This document shows positions 21,866 to 32,677 of a stretch of DNA of 64,000 nucleotides, piece after piece. The first letter of the stretch is position 1, and each line of letters begins with the position of its first letter. The stretch comes from Thermomucor indicae-seudaticae (Eukaryota; Mucoromycota; Mucoromycetes; Mucorales; Lichtheimiaceae), in the NCBI GenBank assembly GCA_000787465.1, contig JSYX01000139.1:1-64000 (forward strand), given 5' to 3'. The notes below the pieces were generated by a model, which was given only the letters and a program-made list of their open reading frames with translations, made no database searches and was not told the DNA's origin. Position numbers and translations under genes: made by a program.

Positions 21866-23333
21866 CTTTTCCTCTTATATCTGTGTACTTTGTCTTTGCG
21901 GCTTTGCAAGATTTTCTCTTGTTGACTTCCGTTAATAAATAGTTAATTTGTGCATAAGGAATGTCCGTATCTTTTTACTAGTTAGTCATTAACCACGTGT
22001 GGCCAGAAAGAGAAAGGATCACTGGGCTACGATTGGGGAGTGTGGCAACGCTTAGAGAGACCCGGTGGGTTGCAGAAACAGAAAAGAGCAGCGCCTTAAA
22101 ATTGGCGTCTAAAGAAACTAGACTTTTCGCGCATTATCTCATCCCTCTATCCGCAACGTCTTCAAGAGGGACCCTTTCGTTGCACTCAACAGCTTCAGCT
22201 GGATGAAGCCATGCTCATGATTTTATTGTTTGCTCCCGGGAGAAGTCAAACACCTCTCGAAACTGTTCAAACAGATATAATCCTGTCGGTCAACTATAAG
22301 CAGACTCATGCAATGGTATGCGTAATTTTCTAAAAGTTCTTCGGAAAGCGATGGATTGTTGGAGTTATCCGAATGAGAGGATGTCGTCAATACACATCAT
22401 AGCTAGATCTTATGCACACTGTCTGTTAGTGAAATCCAGAATATAAAAAGCGAAGACAAAAAAGAGTCTCGTTAGCTCACCAACAAGCTATATTGAATTG
22501 TGAGTATCGTGAGCAAGACACAGAGCATGTTGTTTATGAAAAATGTACTTTTTCCTTGTGCAGATTTGTAGAAATTAGGCTAGGTCGTTTGCAGGTACAA
22601 AATGAGGAATACGCGTGGAAGAAGCGTCGCTTCTGTTTCACTTATCCATTATCACGTGCACACATAATCAAAAGGATCTCTTCGATGGGACTCGTTAGTT
22701 TTACCTCAACGAAGCTCATATTCCCACCGTCCGACTCGCTTTGGACAAGGCAATAAGCTATTTGGAACAGTTCAAGTAGCATCACGTCGTCCATCCGACG
22801 CACATAGATTTAATGCATAGTTTTTTCACTCTCGGGTCTTAGGCCGAGCTTAGTCTCCTTTTTCCTCTTGCGCGTGCAATTACGCTTGGTTCAACTGGAC
22901 TGGCACCAGTTTGTCAGTCAATGGTAAGCACACTTTATGTAGTTCATTCGATTGATTGGCCATACCCTGTACTTTGCTTTACTGTACGTACCATGTCGTC
23001 AACGAACCGTAACCATGACTTATACAAGACAGCTTATTCCAAAACCTTATACCTGGTCGTTGACATGCTTTACTTCAAAAAATCATAAGTATTTTTGTGC
23101 ATTGCTATTCGATCAGGCCATGCATTTTATTTTTTCAAGTGTTATAACGTCAAATGATCGTAAAGAAGACTTTCATGCAGTGAAAGCAACCATAAATACG
23201 GGTAGTCTCTTCCCGTTACGGGCTTTCTGCTTGAAATTGTTTCTTGAAACAGGGACCCACGGCAGCAGTTAAGTAGCAATATCCTTACGCTGGTGCGTTT
23301 TCCTTTACCGAATCTCTAAATACCCTTCGTTAG
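21866..23333. other. Long region without a clear gene
   Basis: Short open frames at 21997-22206, 22493-22756 and 22952-23272 show no family signature. A fourth copy of the motif repeated upstream of SMP-like gene 1 occurs at 22251-22283, and ATATAAAAAG at about 22441 could be a TATA box. It may contain the distant first exon of the SMP-like gene at 23334 (ATG followed directly by GTAAGC at 22919-22927 is one candidate). Confidence 0.4.
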
Positions 23334-23492
23334 AACACCACCACTAACCGAATCACCCCAGAAGCAGCACGGCAAATACAGTCGTATGCCGACAGAGAAG
23401 GTGTGAATCAAGCGAAAGCCATGTCTGCTGCAGCTAAAAATGTTAGCCCTGCGGAAGGTCAAGAAAAGGCAGGCAGCACAGGCAGCAAGTGA
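23334..23492 (+). CDS. SMP/LEA-like protein, paralogue 2, exon 2 only
   Basis: The frame follows an acceptor TTAG at 23330-23333 and encodes ITPEAARQIQSYADRE then QAKAMSAAAKNVSPAEG, 52 codons to TGA. It matches paralogues 1 and 3 in order and spacing. In those genes a 12-21 nt first exon sits 65-70 bp upstream. Here no ATG followed by a GT donor is present in that position. Either the first exon is further away or the gene has lost its start, so its activity is uncertain. Confidence 0.6.
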   Translation, partial: NTTTNRITPEAARQIQSYADREGVNQAKAMSAAAKNVSPAEGQEKAGSTGSK

Positions 23493-23683
23493 TTTGGTTT
23501 CCCCACACCCTCCACCCTTGTGTCTTGAAGTCTGTTCTCTTTTGCACGTTACTTGACTGAGTTTGAACATTAACGTCGTTTTCTTCTGAAAAGGAATGCT
23601 CCGTGTCTGTCTCTTATGGGAATGTTTATACAAAACTCTGGTTTTGTTCAAGTGTAACAGAGAAAACAACAAGAAGATGAAAA

Positions 23684-24127
23684 TCAATGGGTTGGGGTAG
23701 GGAATATATCTTGGCTTAACGAGGCTCGATTGTTGTCATTGAAATAACGGTCTTGCCGAGTAAACAAAAGGTCGTACAAGCTATTCAACAGCTTTCCTCC
23801 TTTGGATTGTTGCTGATTTTGGTCAGGTAAAGGCAGTATGACAACAGGTGTAGAGTGAAGGAAACTATTAGGTTTCGAATCTAGACTGTAAGCAGACGCA
23901 CATCGTGATATCGTTTCGCTGCCGCTACTGCTACTATCATAGTCTTCTTCAGCCATAGACTGCCGTTTGATCTGCCGGTTTATTCGAGATTTCTGTACGA
24001 GACGCTTAAAGTCATTGCCTTCCCTTTCTGGTGTCATCGTTCTGTTATTGAAGGAAAAACCCGACTGAAGAATGAAATGGTTCTGTCTGTAATAAAGTTC
24101 CGCTTCGCGTTGCTCTGGAGTCGTCAT
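23684..24127 (-). CDS. Small hydrophilic protein of unknown function
   Basis: A single exon of 147 codons from the Met in MTTPEQREAELYYRQ at 24127. The in-frame extension upstream is a hydrophobic low-complexity run overlapping a probable promoter (TATATATTCC about 70 bp upstream), so I prefer the internal start. The protein has an Arg-rich patch (KSRINRQIKRQS), an acidic serine run (EEDYDSSSSGSET) and a Phe/Asn-rich end. No known domain. It is transcribed divergently from REI1, about 230 bp apart. Confidence 0.55.
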   Translation of the reverse strand: MTTPEQREAELYYRQNHFILQSGFSFNNRTMTPEREGNDFKRLVQKSRINRQIKRQSMAEEDYDSSSSGSETISRCASAYSLDSKPNSFLHSTPVVILPLPDQNQQQSKGGKLLNSLYDLLFTRQDRYFNDNNRASLSQDIFPTPTH

Positions 24128-24355
24128 GGTAATAAAGGCCGAAAAAGGGGAGTCAAACAAGAAAAAAAAGACCAAGAAGGAAAAAAGGAAGTAGGAATAT
24201 ATATGTGCGAATGGCCTGTTCTTTGTTCGCATGACATAAGAGAGAAAAGCCGCTTTGTCCCATGTGACTCCGATACAGAGGGGAAGCTAAACTCCGTTAA
24301 AGAAGGATTGTTTTGCGAGCCATAAACTTGCCTCATCAACAAGTAGAACGACGTC

Positions 24356-25764
24356 ATGTATTCTAGTCATCCGCGGCAATCCGTTTATTCCTGCATGACA
24401 TGCCGCATTACGTTTCAAACGCAAGACCGTCAGAGGAACCATTGCCGTACGGAGTAAGTGCCTCCATCCACACTCTGCATATAAATATCCCGGAGCTAGC
24501 CGGGTTGATATATGCCCTTGCTACTACGTAGTTGGCACAAGTACAATCTGAAACGCAAAATCGCCAATCTTGCACCTGTCACTGCCGAGCAATTTGCCCA
24601 AAAAGTTCTCGGTAAAAAGAATAATAGCTGAATGTTATCTCGTCCCTTTCTTTTTATATCGTCTGATCCCTTCCTCCTTTATCAGCTCAACAAGCCAAAG
24701 GCAAAGAAGAAGAAGAACGGCAAGGCATAATTTACACCTGCTCCACGTGCCGCAAATCGTATATTACCGAAAATGCCTTTCAAAATCACATGCAATCCAA
24801 AAGGCACAAGGAACAAGAAATCAAGCGTTCTATCCTCGCACCCCATAAGCAGCAACAATCCAAAAGGAAGATTAACCCCATGTTTTCCGACCTCTCTGAT
24901 CAATCTGACCTCGAAGACAATCAATCATTACCACCATCCGGCCTGGATGATCCACTTGCGGAATGTCTGTTTTGCTTGTACCCAAACTCAGACTTTGAAT
25001 CCAACCTGATCCACATGCAAAAGGCCCACGGTTTCTTTTTACCAGACCACGAATATCTCCAGGACTGCCGAGGTCTAATCACTTATCTTGCGCAAAAGAT
25101 CCGCCATGATTTTCTTTGTCTCTATTGCAATGGTCGTGGGAGAGAATGGAAAAGCGCCAATGCTGCCCGTGCTCACATGGTAACGTATTTAACAACTGTT
25201 TTAAACTTTCTCTCACTCATCGGTGATGAATAATAGCTAGACAAGGGGCATTGCAAAATGGCTTACGATGAGTCGGAGAACCCAGAGGATCTGCTACAAT
25301 TTTACAATTTTGAGCCATTAATGGACTTGGCACCGCGTATCGAGACAGAAAATGAACTCATATTGGATAATGGCGTACGGCTGGGCCATCGACGTCATTT
25401 CCGATTCTTTAAACAACGTCTGCGAAGCAAGGTACATACATCCTTTGGCTTTTGTTGCCAACGCAGAGCAGTATCTGTAACCACTGCTCTCCTGTTATAG
25501 ACAAACGAACAGGAAGACACAGCCAAAGCCAAAGCCTTGGAAGAAGCAGAGGCGTTGGCACGAGAACAGGGTTTGAACCGCAGAGAACGACGCCATTTGC
25601 TTGCCATCACGGATGGTCGTAAAGGCGGCAGCAGCCGTACCGATAGCAAGACTATAGAAGGCATTCGGGAAGCTGTCTTTAAGCAACAACAGCAGCGGCA
25701 GCAAGTCACGATGATGCACAATCGAGCCATAACCCTACGATCCCGTGACCAAGTTCCTAAATAA
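24356..25764 (+). CDS. REI1: Pre-60S ribosome maturation factor REI1 (ZNF622)
   Basis: Exons start at 24356-24453, 24532-24611 and then about 24688 onward, with later introns near 25180-25245 and 25432-25500. Four C2H2-type fingers are readable: CMTCRITF...[15 protein letters not shown]...[15 protein letters not shown]...HMQKAH and CLYCNGRG...ARAHML. The conserved GHCKMAYDE follows the last finger. The C-terminus has LPSGVxLGHR-like [12 protein letters not shown] and RRERRHLL. Known role: cytoplasmic release of Arx1-Alb1 from late 60S subunits, acting with Jjj1. It is convergent with TAF5, 124 bp apart. Start choice: only this ATG precedes the first finger. Confidence 0.88.
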
Positions 25765-25888
25765 CAGTAGACTTCTATCGTGCATAGAGAACCATGAAAC
25801 AAACGTTATTATTTTTCCTTTCGGGGTCACTTTGAACGGGGAGGATGCACTATGACGACACAGGAGGGTTCTCTTTATGATTACACTA

Positions 25889-28801
25889 TCAAAATTGCGT
25901 TTCAGGTGGTGAAAACGCGCCGGCAACGAGACAAAGATTACGTCTTGTAAACTGCACCTTGTATATTGGTGTGTGCTTGGTAGGAAATACGCCCAGTTGG
26001 TCGTTACTGTTGGGAGAAGAAGGTTATTAGCCAAAACCAGCCCGATTATCTGCTCCATGTACCCGTACCTTTCAATGACGCCACCTTTCCTGCGCCTTTC
26101 TTCTTCCTTTAACCTATCCTTCTTTTCCTTTGATGACTTGTGGTGCTGCTGCCGCTCACTACTTCCATCCAACCGTATCCGTTTCACATCAATCATACCA
26201 CCAGCTTCTAGCGGGGTATCTTTGTTGACGTCCCAGACTCTGACGGTGCAGTCAGCTCCACCTGACACGAGCACATTACTATCTGCACTGAAGTTCAGAG
26301 AATAGATGAACCCAGTGTGGCCTGTCATTGTCTTTAGCCGTCGCCCTGAACCCAGGTCCCACAGCATAATCGATTTGTCTTCGCCTGTAAACCCTCGTTA
26401 GGTGCCCAGGACAGTCCGCCTGTATAGTAAATAGCAGGATAACTCACCAGCAGACGCCATCAAGCGACCATTAGGTGATATCGCTACAGTCTTGATAGAT
26501 CCCGTGTGTCCAGTGAACACACGTACACACGATCCCCTTTGGACATCCCAGAGACGACACGTCCTATCGCTTGATCCAGTCACCAAGTACTTTGAATTTG
26601 GATGGAATTTAACTGTCTACAAAAAGCGTAATTATCGTCTGTTAGATCAATACCACACACATCGCCCGCGGTTGAGTAACAGAATAACATACGTCGACGT
26701 CTGATAAATGTCCCGCAAAGATCCGTAACGGATGAATATGATCACAACTCCATAATCTTGCCGTTCGATCATGTGATGCAGTCGCAAAATAGAACCCATA
26801 CGGCCCGAAATCCACATCCCAAACCGGATAATTGTGGCCCTTATAGCAAACAAGGTTGCTATACGTCTGTGTGCTCCAAAGTCGCGCCGTCTTGTCTTCT
26901 GAGCATGAAATCAGGTACTTGTTGTCTTGACTAAAACTGACGCCGTACACTGGGCCTGCGTGTCCAATCAGCCGCTTGTAGTCTGAACCATGTCTCTCCT
27001 TTTGCCGATTTAAATCCGCATCTGTTGACCCCCATAGTTCAATGCCTGTTGCTCGTCTTCTTCAAACTCAAATAAAGAGGGGGAACTTACAGTCATTGAC
27101 ATGCGCAGGATTTATCGTACTTTTAAGCCCTCGTAATTTTTCGCCCTTTAAGCTCCATATCTTTATAAAGGACTCTGAAAATCCTCCTGCTATCAGGCTT
27201 GCATCTTCCGTTATTGATAAACAATTAAGACTTGGATTTTAGGGCTTTTAGTCTCCCTCTGTTCTTTCTTTGGTCCACAAAAACATGTATTGCTTCCTTA
27301 CCTGTCGTGAGTGTTGTGGAATGTATAACAACAAATACTTGGTAGTGAGGCGCTTCCTAGAGATACTCGTTTTCGAAGATCACGGAGTGAATCAATTTCT
27401 GCCTGAATATCTGTGCCTCTACTGCTTGCTTCCCGTTAGACTTCCATTTCCCCGCTCTTCATTGCTAACACGTACTAAGGCGGTAAGGGTATTTCGCCAA
27501 AGGCTGGTCCGTCTGCTGTCGACTCTTGTTTAATCTTTTTATATGTGTCGAGTAACGATTCTGTCGCGTGTCCATTGGTAGCCTATCCAGACTCCTTGAG
27601 TTAAATAGAGGGAAACAAAAAGCCAACCCACACGGTAAGGCTGATCAGACATACCGCTTGCTCGTCTTTGTCCAAAGCACTCTGCTCTTTAAGCGCCTGT
27701 TCCACTTCTTCCTTGAACGCCGGATCAGGCTGCATCTGACCCAGTTGAATACTCTGCTGATTGAACGACTCGATCTGCTGTCCTTCATGACCCGTAATCC
27801 CAATCACATCGTCCGTTTCCATGGCTCCAGGAGCATTATGCAGTTTTCCATGGACAACTGTTGACATCAATCATTCATCATTGGTGCTCGCTATATCTCT
27901 CTTTTCGCATTCCATATACATACCTTGTATATTCAGATACTGGTTCACGATCCGCAACAAGAGCATATACTTGTTATCCTGAAGATAATTCAAAAACAGT
28001 TCAAACGGTACACTCGACATGCGCAGATTATACTTGTTGTTGCGATACATTTGGGCCAGTTCGTTTTCGCGTACATGTTCCGGTAATGTGATCGTTTCCA
28101 GTCGATTGATATCCAGCGTGTGCATCTCAATGTGGTCCACCTTGTATGTCTCCATAAACTGTTTCGCTACATGTATAGCCATCGTTAACCCTTTTCTCGC
28201 TATATATATATATATATATATACGCATAGGTAGACATACATACCTTGTTCCGGGAGATTTTTGTTGACCAAGTCAAGATATGCATGGACAAAGATCGGAA
28301 ACAACACGGACCGTAGTTCAGGCTATGCACAAACCTATAAGCTTCCCCTTCTTTTATACTCAAAACCTGACAATTTACCTTGTACCAATCAAGCGAATTC
28401 TCGATCCACTCTCGTAAATTCCGATAACTGACATTATACGCATCGGGATCCCCTTCCTCTGCATCCTTATACTTTAAAATGGGAGCCAGTTCCTGTTGCA
28501 TTTCCTCCAACGACAACGTGTTGCCACCCAGTTCTCGTAAAAACATGGCTTCGGTCGCCTTGTAGCCCTTTTTCTGTAAATAGGACGCCACGATCTTGTC
28601 AATGTCTGCTTGTGAAGGTAAATTGGAGGCCTTGGCTCCTGCTGTTCCGCTTTGTTCTCCATTAGTTTGAATTGGCGCTTGCTGTTGTGAAGATCCAGCC
28701 ATTGTTTGCTGCGGCTGCTGTGGGTTGTTTGTTGTTTCGATGTTGTCTCCATTCGATGACGGACCAGGCGTCCCCGGATTCTGTTGTGCTGGTGAACTCA
28801 T
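25889..28801 (-). CDS. TAF5: Transcription initiation factor TFIID subunit 5 (TAF5)
   Basis: The start at 28801 is followed by a Gln/Asn/Pro-rich leader, a LisH motif ([25 protein letters not shown]) and the TAF5 N-terminal domain ([12 protein letters not shown], then [34 protein letters not shown]). The C-terminal half is a WD40 propeller with repeats such as [52 protein letters not shown] and [16 protein letters not shown]. The final exon after intron 26007-26068 gives [18 protein letters not shown] and stops at 25889. It is a scaffold subunit of TFIID (and SAGA in many fungi). One intron holds a TA repeat at 28200-28221. Confidence 0.9.
28200..28221. repeat. (TA)n microsatellite in a TAF5 intron
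   Basis: About ten TA units, lying between TAF5 coding segments on the minus strand. Confidence 0.85.
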
Positions 28802-29257
28802 TTTTTTCTCTCTCTGATCTTTCAGCAGAAAAAGACGCGTGAATAGCGGAAATCAAAACTCGCAAAGGTACCCCGCCCCACCCACCCAGAGTCAAGTATC
28901 GAAAGGAAAGCATTTCACTACACGAACACTACCAAAAGCGTATAAAAGATAATCTCAAGCCATTGAAACGAGGTCAGCCAATTGACTTTGTAATATCCAT
29001 ACTCTCAACAAGACAGCAAAATACAGAGATACCAAAGACACTATTTTCGCATTCTTTTTTCCCGCAAACAATCGATCCCCACTAAGCAGAAGACGTATTG
29101 CATAACCCAACCCACCGAGTCTTTAACTTGAACAAAAAGACAAATCGTGTTAAACTGTCATTAGAGAACAAAGATACATTTGGTCACGCAAATTGAAGTT
29201 TAATGTGGACTCAGCAAAACCGAGCGACAAGAGCAGATACAAAACTGGGTGGGGAAG
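28802..29257. other. Intergenic, TAF5 upstream region
   Basis: No gene seen. It has a C-rich stretch near 28868-28890 just upstream of TAF5 and GTATAAAAG at about 28938 on the plus strand with no plus-strand gene following it closely. Confidence 0.4.
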
Positions 29258-29496
29258 CTACTTTTCGGATTCCTCAACGCGACCAGACTGGACATTCTTT
29301 TCGGCAGCACTCATAGCCCTCGCCTTGAAGTCTTGGTTGGTTCCCGTCTTGTCAGCATGGGATTGGATTCTCTGAGCTGCCTCGGGAGTCATTGGGGTAC
29401 CGGAAGGGTTCTGACCAGAAGTACATTTCGTGCTTCAATATCGAAGAAGCCACACAGAAACAAAGCACTGCTTACCTGCTGTTGTTGGTGTTCCAT
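29258..29496 (-). CDS. Small SMP/LEA-like protein, paralogue 3
   Basis: Exon 1 29496-29476 encodes MEHQQQQ, intron 29475-29411 (GTAAGC...CAG), exon 2 29410-29258. The product of 57 residues contains TPMTPEAAQRIQSHADK and DFKARAMSAAEKNVQSGR, nearly the same as paralogue 1. Phase-0 intron position is conserved with paralogue 1. A TATAAATA box lies about 90 bp upstream at 29583-29590 (minus strand). It has no Cys or Trp and is strongly charged, as expected for a disordered SMP/LEA-like stress protein. The function is inferred from the pattern only. Confidence 0.8.
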
Positions 29497-30565
29497 GTTG
29501 AAAAGTACACAATACAAATTTCAAGTCAAATGCACGTACGTCTGTGGATGTGTGTGTAAACCAGCACTGAGAAAGCGACCGTATTTATATCTTTCTGTGT
29601 CCCTTGCGTAAAGCGTGTGCACGATGGATTGATGACAATGATATCAGTTTCAACAGTAGATCGATTCCCACGATAATTTAGAAGACCGTGCGTAAAGATT
29701 CTGCAAAATACGCTTTGCCTTCCGTAAAGTCTGTATATATTGACGACCTTTCTGTAGAATAAGCTATGTCTTGCATAAAGTTTGTCTATATTGACGACAA
29801 TGATATCAGTTTCAACAGTAGATCGATTCCCACGATAATTTAGAAGGTCATGCTTAGGATTCTGTAAAATAAGCTATGTCCTGCTTTAAAGTCTGTTTAG
29901 ATTGACGACATGATATCGGTGCTTGAAGAAGAAGGGCCATGAGCACCGGAGGCGTATATCTAGCAGTATGCTTTAACATTCACTTGCGAGATCCTTCAAT
30001 ATCTGGACAGGATCCGGCTTCGCGAAAGATCTCTGTCTCGCATAAGTCTGTATACGATTGTCGTATTGGCAACCGTAGTGCTGTAAAGAGCTATGGGCTC
30101 ATATGCGCGGACTTTTACTAGCAGACTAGAAATTAACTCGCCGTTCGTCGAAGAATAAACCAGAATCTCACAGTATTTCGCGCTCTCTCGCTCATCTCTG
30201 TTAACAACAAAACATTTCAACGATGGATCGACGACATAAAATCGGTGTGGAACAGGTTCTGCAGATGTTTGGCTTAGCCACGAGCAATTGAGGAAAAGTT
30301 CAGATGGCAGCTTTAATGAATTAGCTATGTTTTGCAGAAAGCTTCTTTGCAATTGATTGACGCACTTGCGGCCCCAATCGAACTATATAGCCTTTCAATG
30401 TTAAGTGACCACACAAATACCAGATGAGCATGTACGCAAAATGTGAAATGCATGATTTATTGTATGACAAAAACAACTGCGTTTTTGAAGTGGTTTCCGG
30501 TAACTTTTCCAACGTAAACTGGATCCCTGCAAACAAGATGGCGATATGTGTATACTTTTCAAGTT
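29497..30565. other. Gene-poor stretch with a 51-bp direct repeat
   Basis: Contains the exact 51-bp repeat at 29634-29684 and 29796-29846. A minus-strand frame at 30352-29996 has no recognisable family and no intron-supported extension, so I do not call it a gene. Confidence 0.45.
29634..29846. repeat. Tandem 162-bp repeat unit with identical 51-bp core
   Basis: GACAATGATATCAGTTTC... of 51 bp is identical at 29634-29684 and 29796-29846. The sequence between and after shares AATAAGCTATGTC and AAAGTCTGT words, including a third partial unit near 29895-29925. It is a partly decayed tandem duplication located upstream of SMP-like gene 3. Confidence 0.75.
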
Positions 30566-32055
30566 TTACTTGAAGATCTTGCCATCAGCAAAGCCCTCGA
30601 CTTCCCAGGCCATGTACTTGTAAATCTCATCCTTCTTCTCCTCGTACTGCGAAGGTTCAATCTTCTGGAACGTGTACGAGTCAAAGTCAGCTGCATCGGA
30701 CACTTCTTCGGGAATTTCTTGACCACGAATGATGAAGTAACCCGAGATGGTGTTGTTGTTGTTGGTGCCGCACACAACCATCGATCCAAAAGCGTACTTG
30801 TGAGCACGTTCCAGACGAGCATAGAAACCGCCAATCAAGTTGTTGGACATGAATACAAGTGTCAGCTCGTCATTGTACTTGTAGTCCACACGCCAGATGC
30901 TGTATCCCTCGGGGTCTATCCGATATCATCCATTTAGCTCTAAGTCCAGTCAACCACGTAGCATTATCATCTAGCTCTTACCAAAGTTCTCCCAGAACCA
31001 CTTCATTGCAACATCCGTATCGTTGTTGCTGTACATGCGCTTCCATTCATCCATCTTAAACTTGCTTGGAGGAAGCAAATCCAAAGCAGACTTCGGCTTC
31101 GGTGCAGGCTTGGCTGGTTCTTCTTCCTCTTCAGCAGCAGCTTCAGCCTTCTTTTCTTCCTTCTTCTTAGGCTCTTCCTTCTTCTCCTCCTTCTTCTTCT
31201 CCTTCTTGGGTGGAGTGTACTTCAAGGGAGTCTCACACAACTGAATTTCACCAAGCGCATCCTTGAAATGCTTCTTGTTGATCACCGTGGTAAAGTACCG
31301 GTTCACATTCTTGTACTGGTCACGGAAATCCTTGTCAAACACGGTCTTGTAAGGGAGAACAAGAGCGCAGACAACGGCAATATCGGCGAGCGTGATGCGG
31401 TGGCCCACAAGGTAGGTCTTGGTCAATAGGACCTTGTTCAGTGCATCCATGGCGCGCTTGACACGTTCAATGGCAGCGTCCACGTTCGGCTTCATGTAGG
31501 GGTAGTAGCCCAACAGAGGGTAGATCCAGTTGCCAATGTTGGTGTTGAACTCATTGTCGGCAAACAGAATCCACTGCAGAATCAAGGCCTTTTCGACTGC
31601 GTTGGAGCCGAGCAACGGCGAGTTTTCTTGTTGGGCAGCGGCTGAAAAAAGGAATAAAGCACATCAGTTTCTTTCCGTTTCGTGTTTTCGTAATAGAAGA
31701 AGGACATTACCGTAGTAAGCAATGGCGCTGGACTCAAACAAGTCCACCTCAGCACCCATGAAGACAGGGATCTTGCCAAGAGGGAAGCGGGCAAGGAATT
31801 CGGGAGTTCTGTCCTTGGTAAGGTCGAAGCTCTCAACATTGACCGAAACACCACTGTAGGCAGCCTGAAAAACTTTGCATTTAATGGATTGGGATCTTTA
31901 ATTTTCAAAGCAGCAGTGGACTTACGGCAATCTTGGCCTTGGCAACGCGAGGGTTATCGGGGTACGACTTGATGGTCTGCAAACGGATAACGTTATATAC
32001 TCTGCATCTAAGAATGGATGAATCATCCGAATGGCCCACTTACGCCGATGGACAT
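30566..32055 (-). CDS. TEF3/EEF1G-like: Translation elongation factor eEF1B subunit gamma
   Basis: Exon 1 is only 12 nt (32055-32044, MSIG), then [17 protein letters not shown], an exon with [25 protein letters not shown], and a GST-C-type part ([22 protein letters not shown]). A Lys/Glu-Pro linker ([18 protein letters not shown]) leads to the conserved EF1G domain: [42 protein letters not shown] and a C-terminus FADGKIFK ending at 30566. Known role: structural subunit of the guanine-exchange complex that reloads eEF1A with GTP. About 410 residues, the usual length. The gene symbol used differs between species. Confidence 0.93.
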
Positions 32056-32677
32056 GATGGATGGGTCTGTATAAAGAGGGCAGATTCAGCCGATACACGT
32101 CTTGCCGATTTTGCAAAGGGAGACTGTCCATGCGTGTAGTTACACGAAATTGAGAGTCAGCTTGCTTGTGCAGAATCTGTGCAGACCATCTGCGCAGATT
32201 CTTCAAGAATTCGTGACGAATTCGTCACGAATGTGCTCTGCACAGATTCGACGCAGATTTATCTTCACGAATCTGTGTAGACGTTACGACGAATCTGTCC
32301 AGATTTCTCCTTACGAGGGCCATGCTTTGGCTTAGTACAATATATAAGCAGCAAGACCGCATAATAAAAGAGATCTGAGGAAGACACTATTCAACGGTCT
32401 CGCTCACATATATCGTAATATGAAAATGTCGCAAAATGACGACTGATGGCGACATACACTTTTGTGTCGCAGATTGTTCAACCATCCAATAGAAAACGCT
32501 TAGCAGGCACAGCAACCGCCGATTGATAAAGAGATGGTTTAGACACAATGAACTAGAGTCCATGCTAGTTCCTATTCTCATGTGGATAGAAAACTTACAC
32601 AGTACTCGGATGTATGTCTAATAAATACCAATTTACACTGGCTACTAGGTGAAAGAAAAGGAAACATTATGTACAGA
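32056..32677. other. Intergenic with repeat cluster
   Basis: No gene. It holds the second CACAGATTC cluster (32160-32310) immediately upstream of the eEF1B-gamma gene and AT-rich sequence toward 32677. Confidence 0.5.
32160..32310. repeat. CACAGATTC/GAATCTGTG dispersed repeat, copy 2
   Basis: Made of the same words as 13040-13195, including CGTCACGAAT and GCACAGATTCG. It contains a palindrome around GAATTCGTGACGAATTCGTC. Within 110 bp of the eEF1B-gamma start codon, so it could affect that promoter. Confidence 0.5.

Noticed and set aside
29996..30352. 118-codon minus-strand frame
   Set aside because: No recognisable domain, overlaps repeat-like sequence, no supporting splice or promoter signals.
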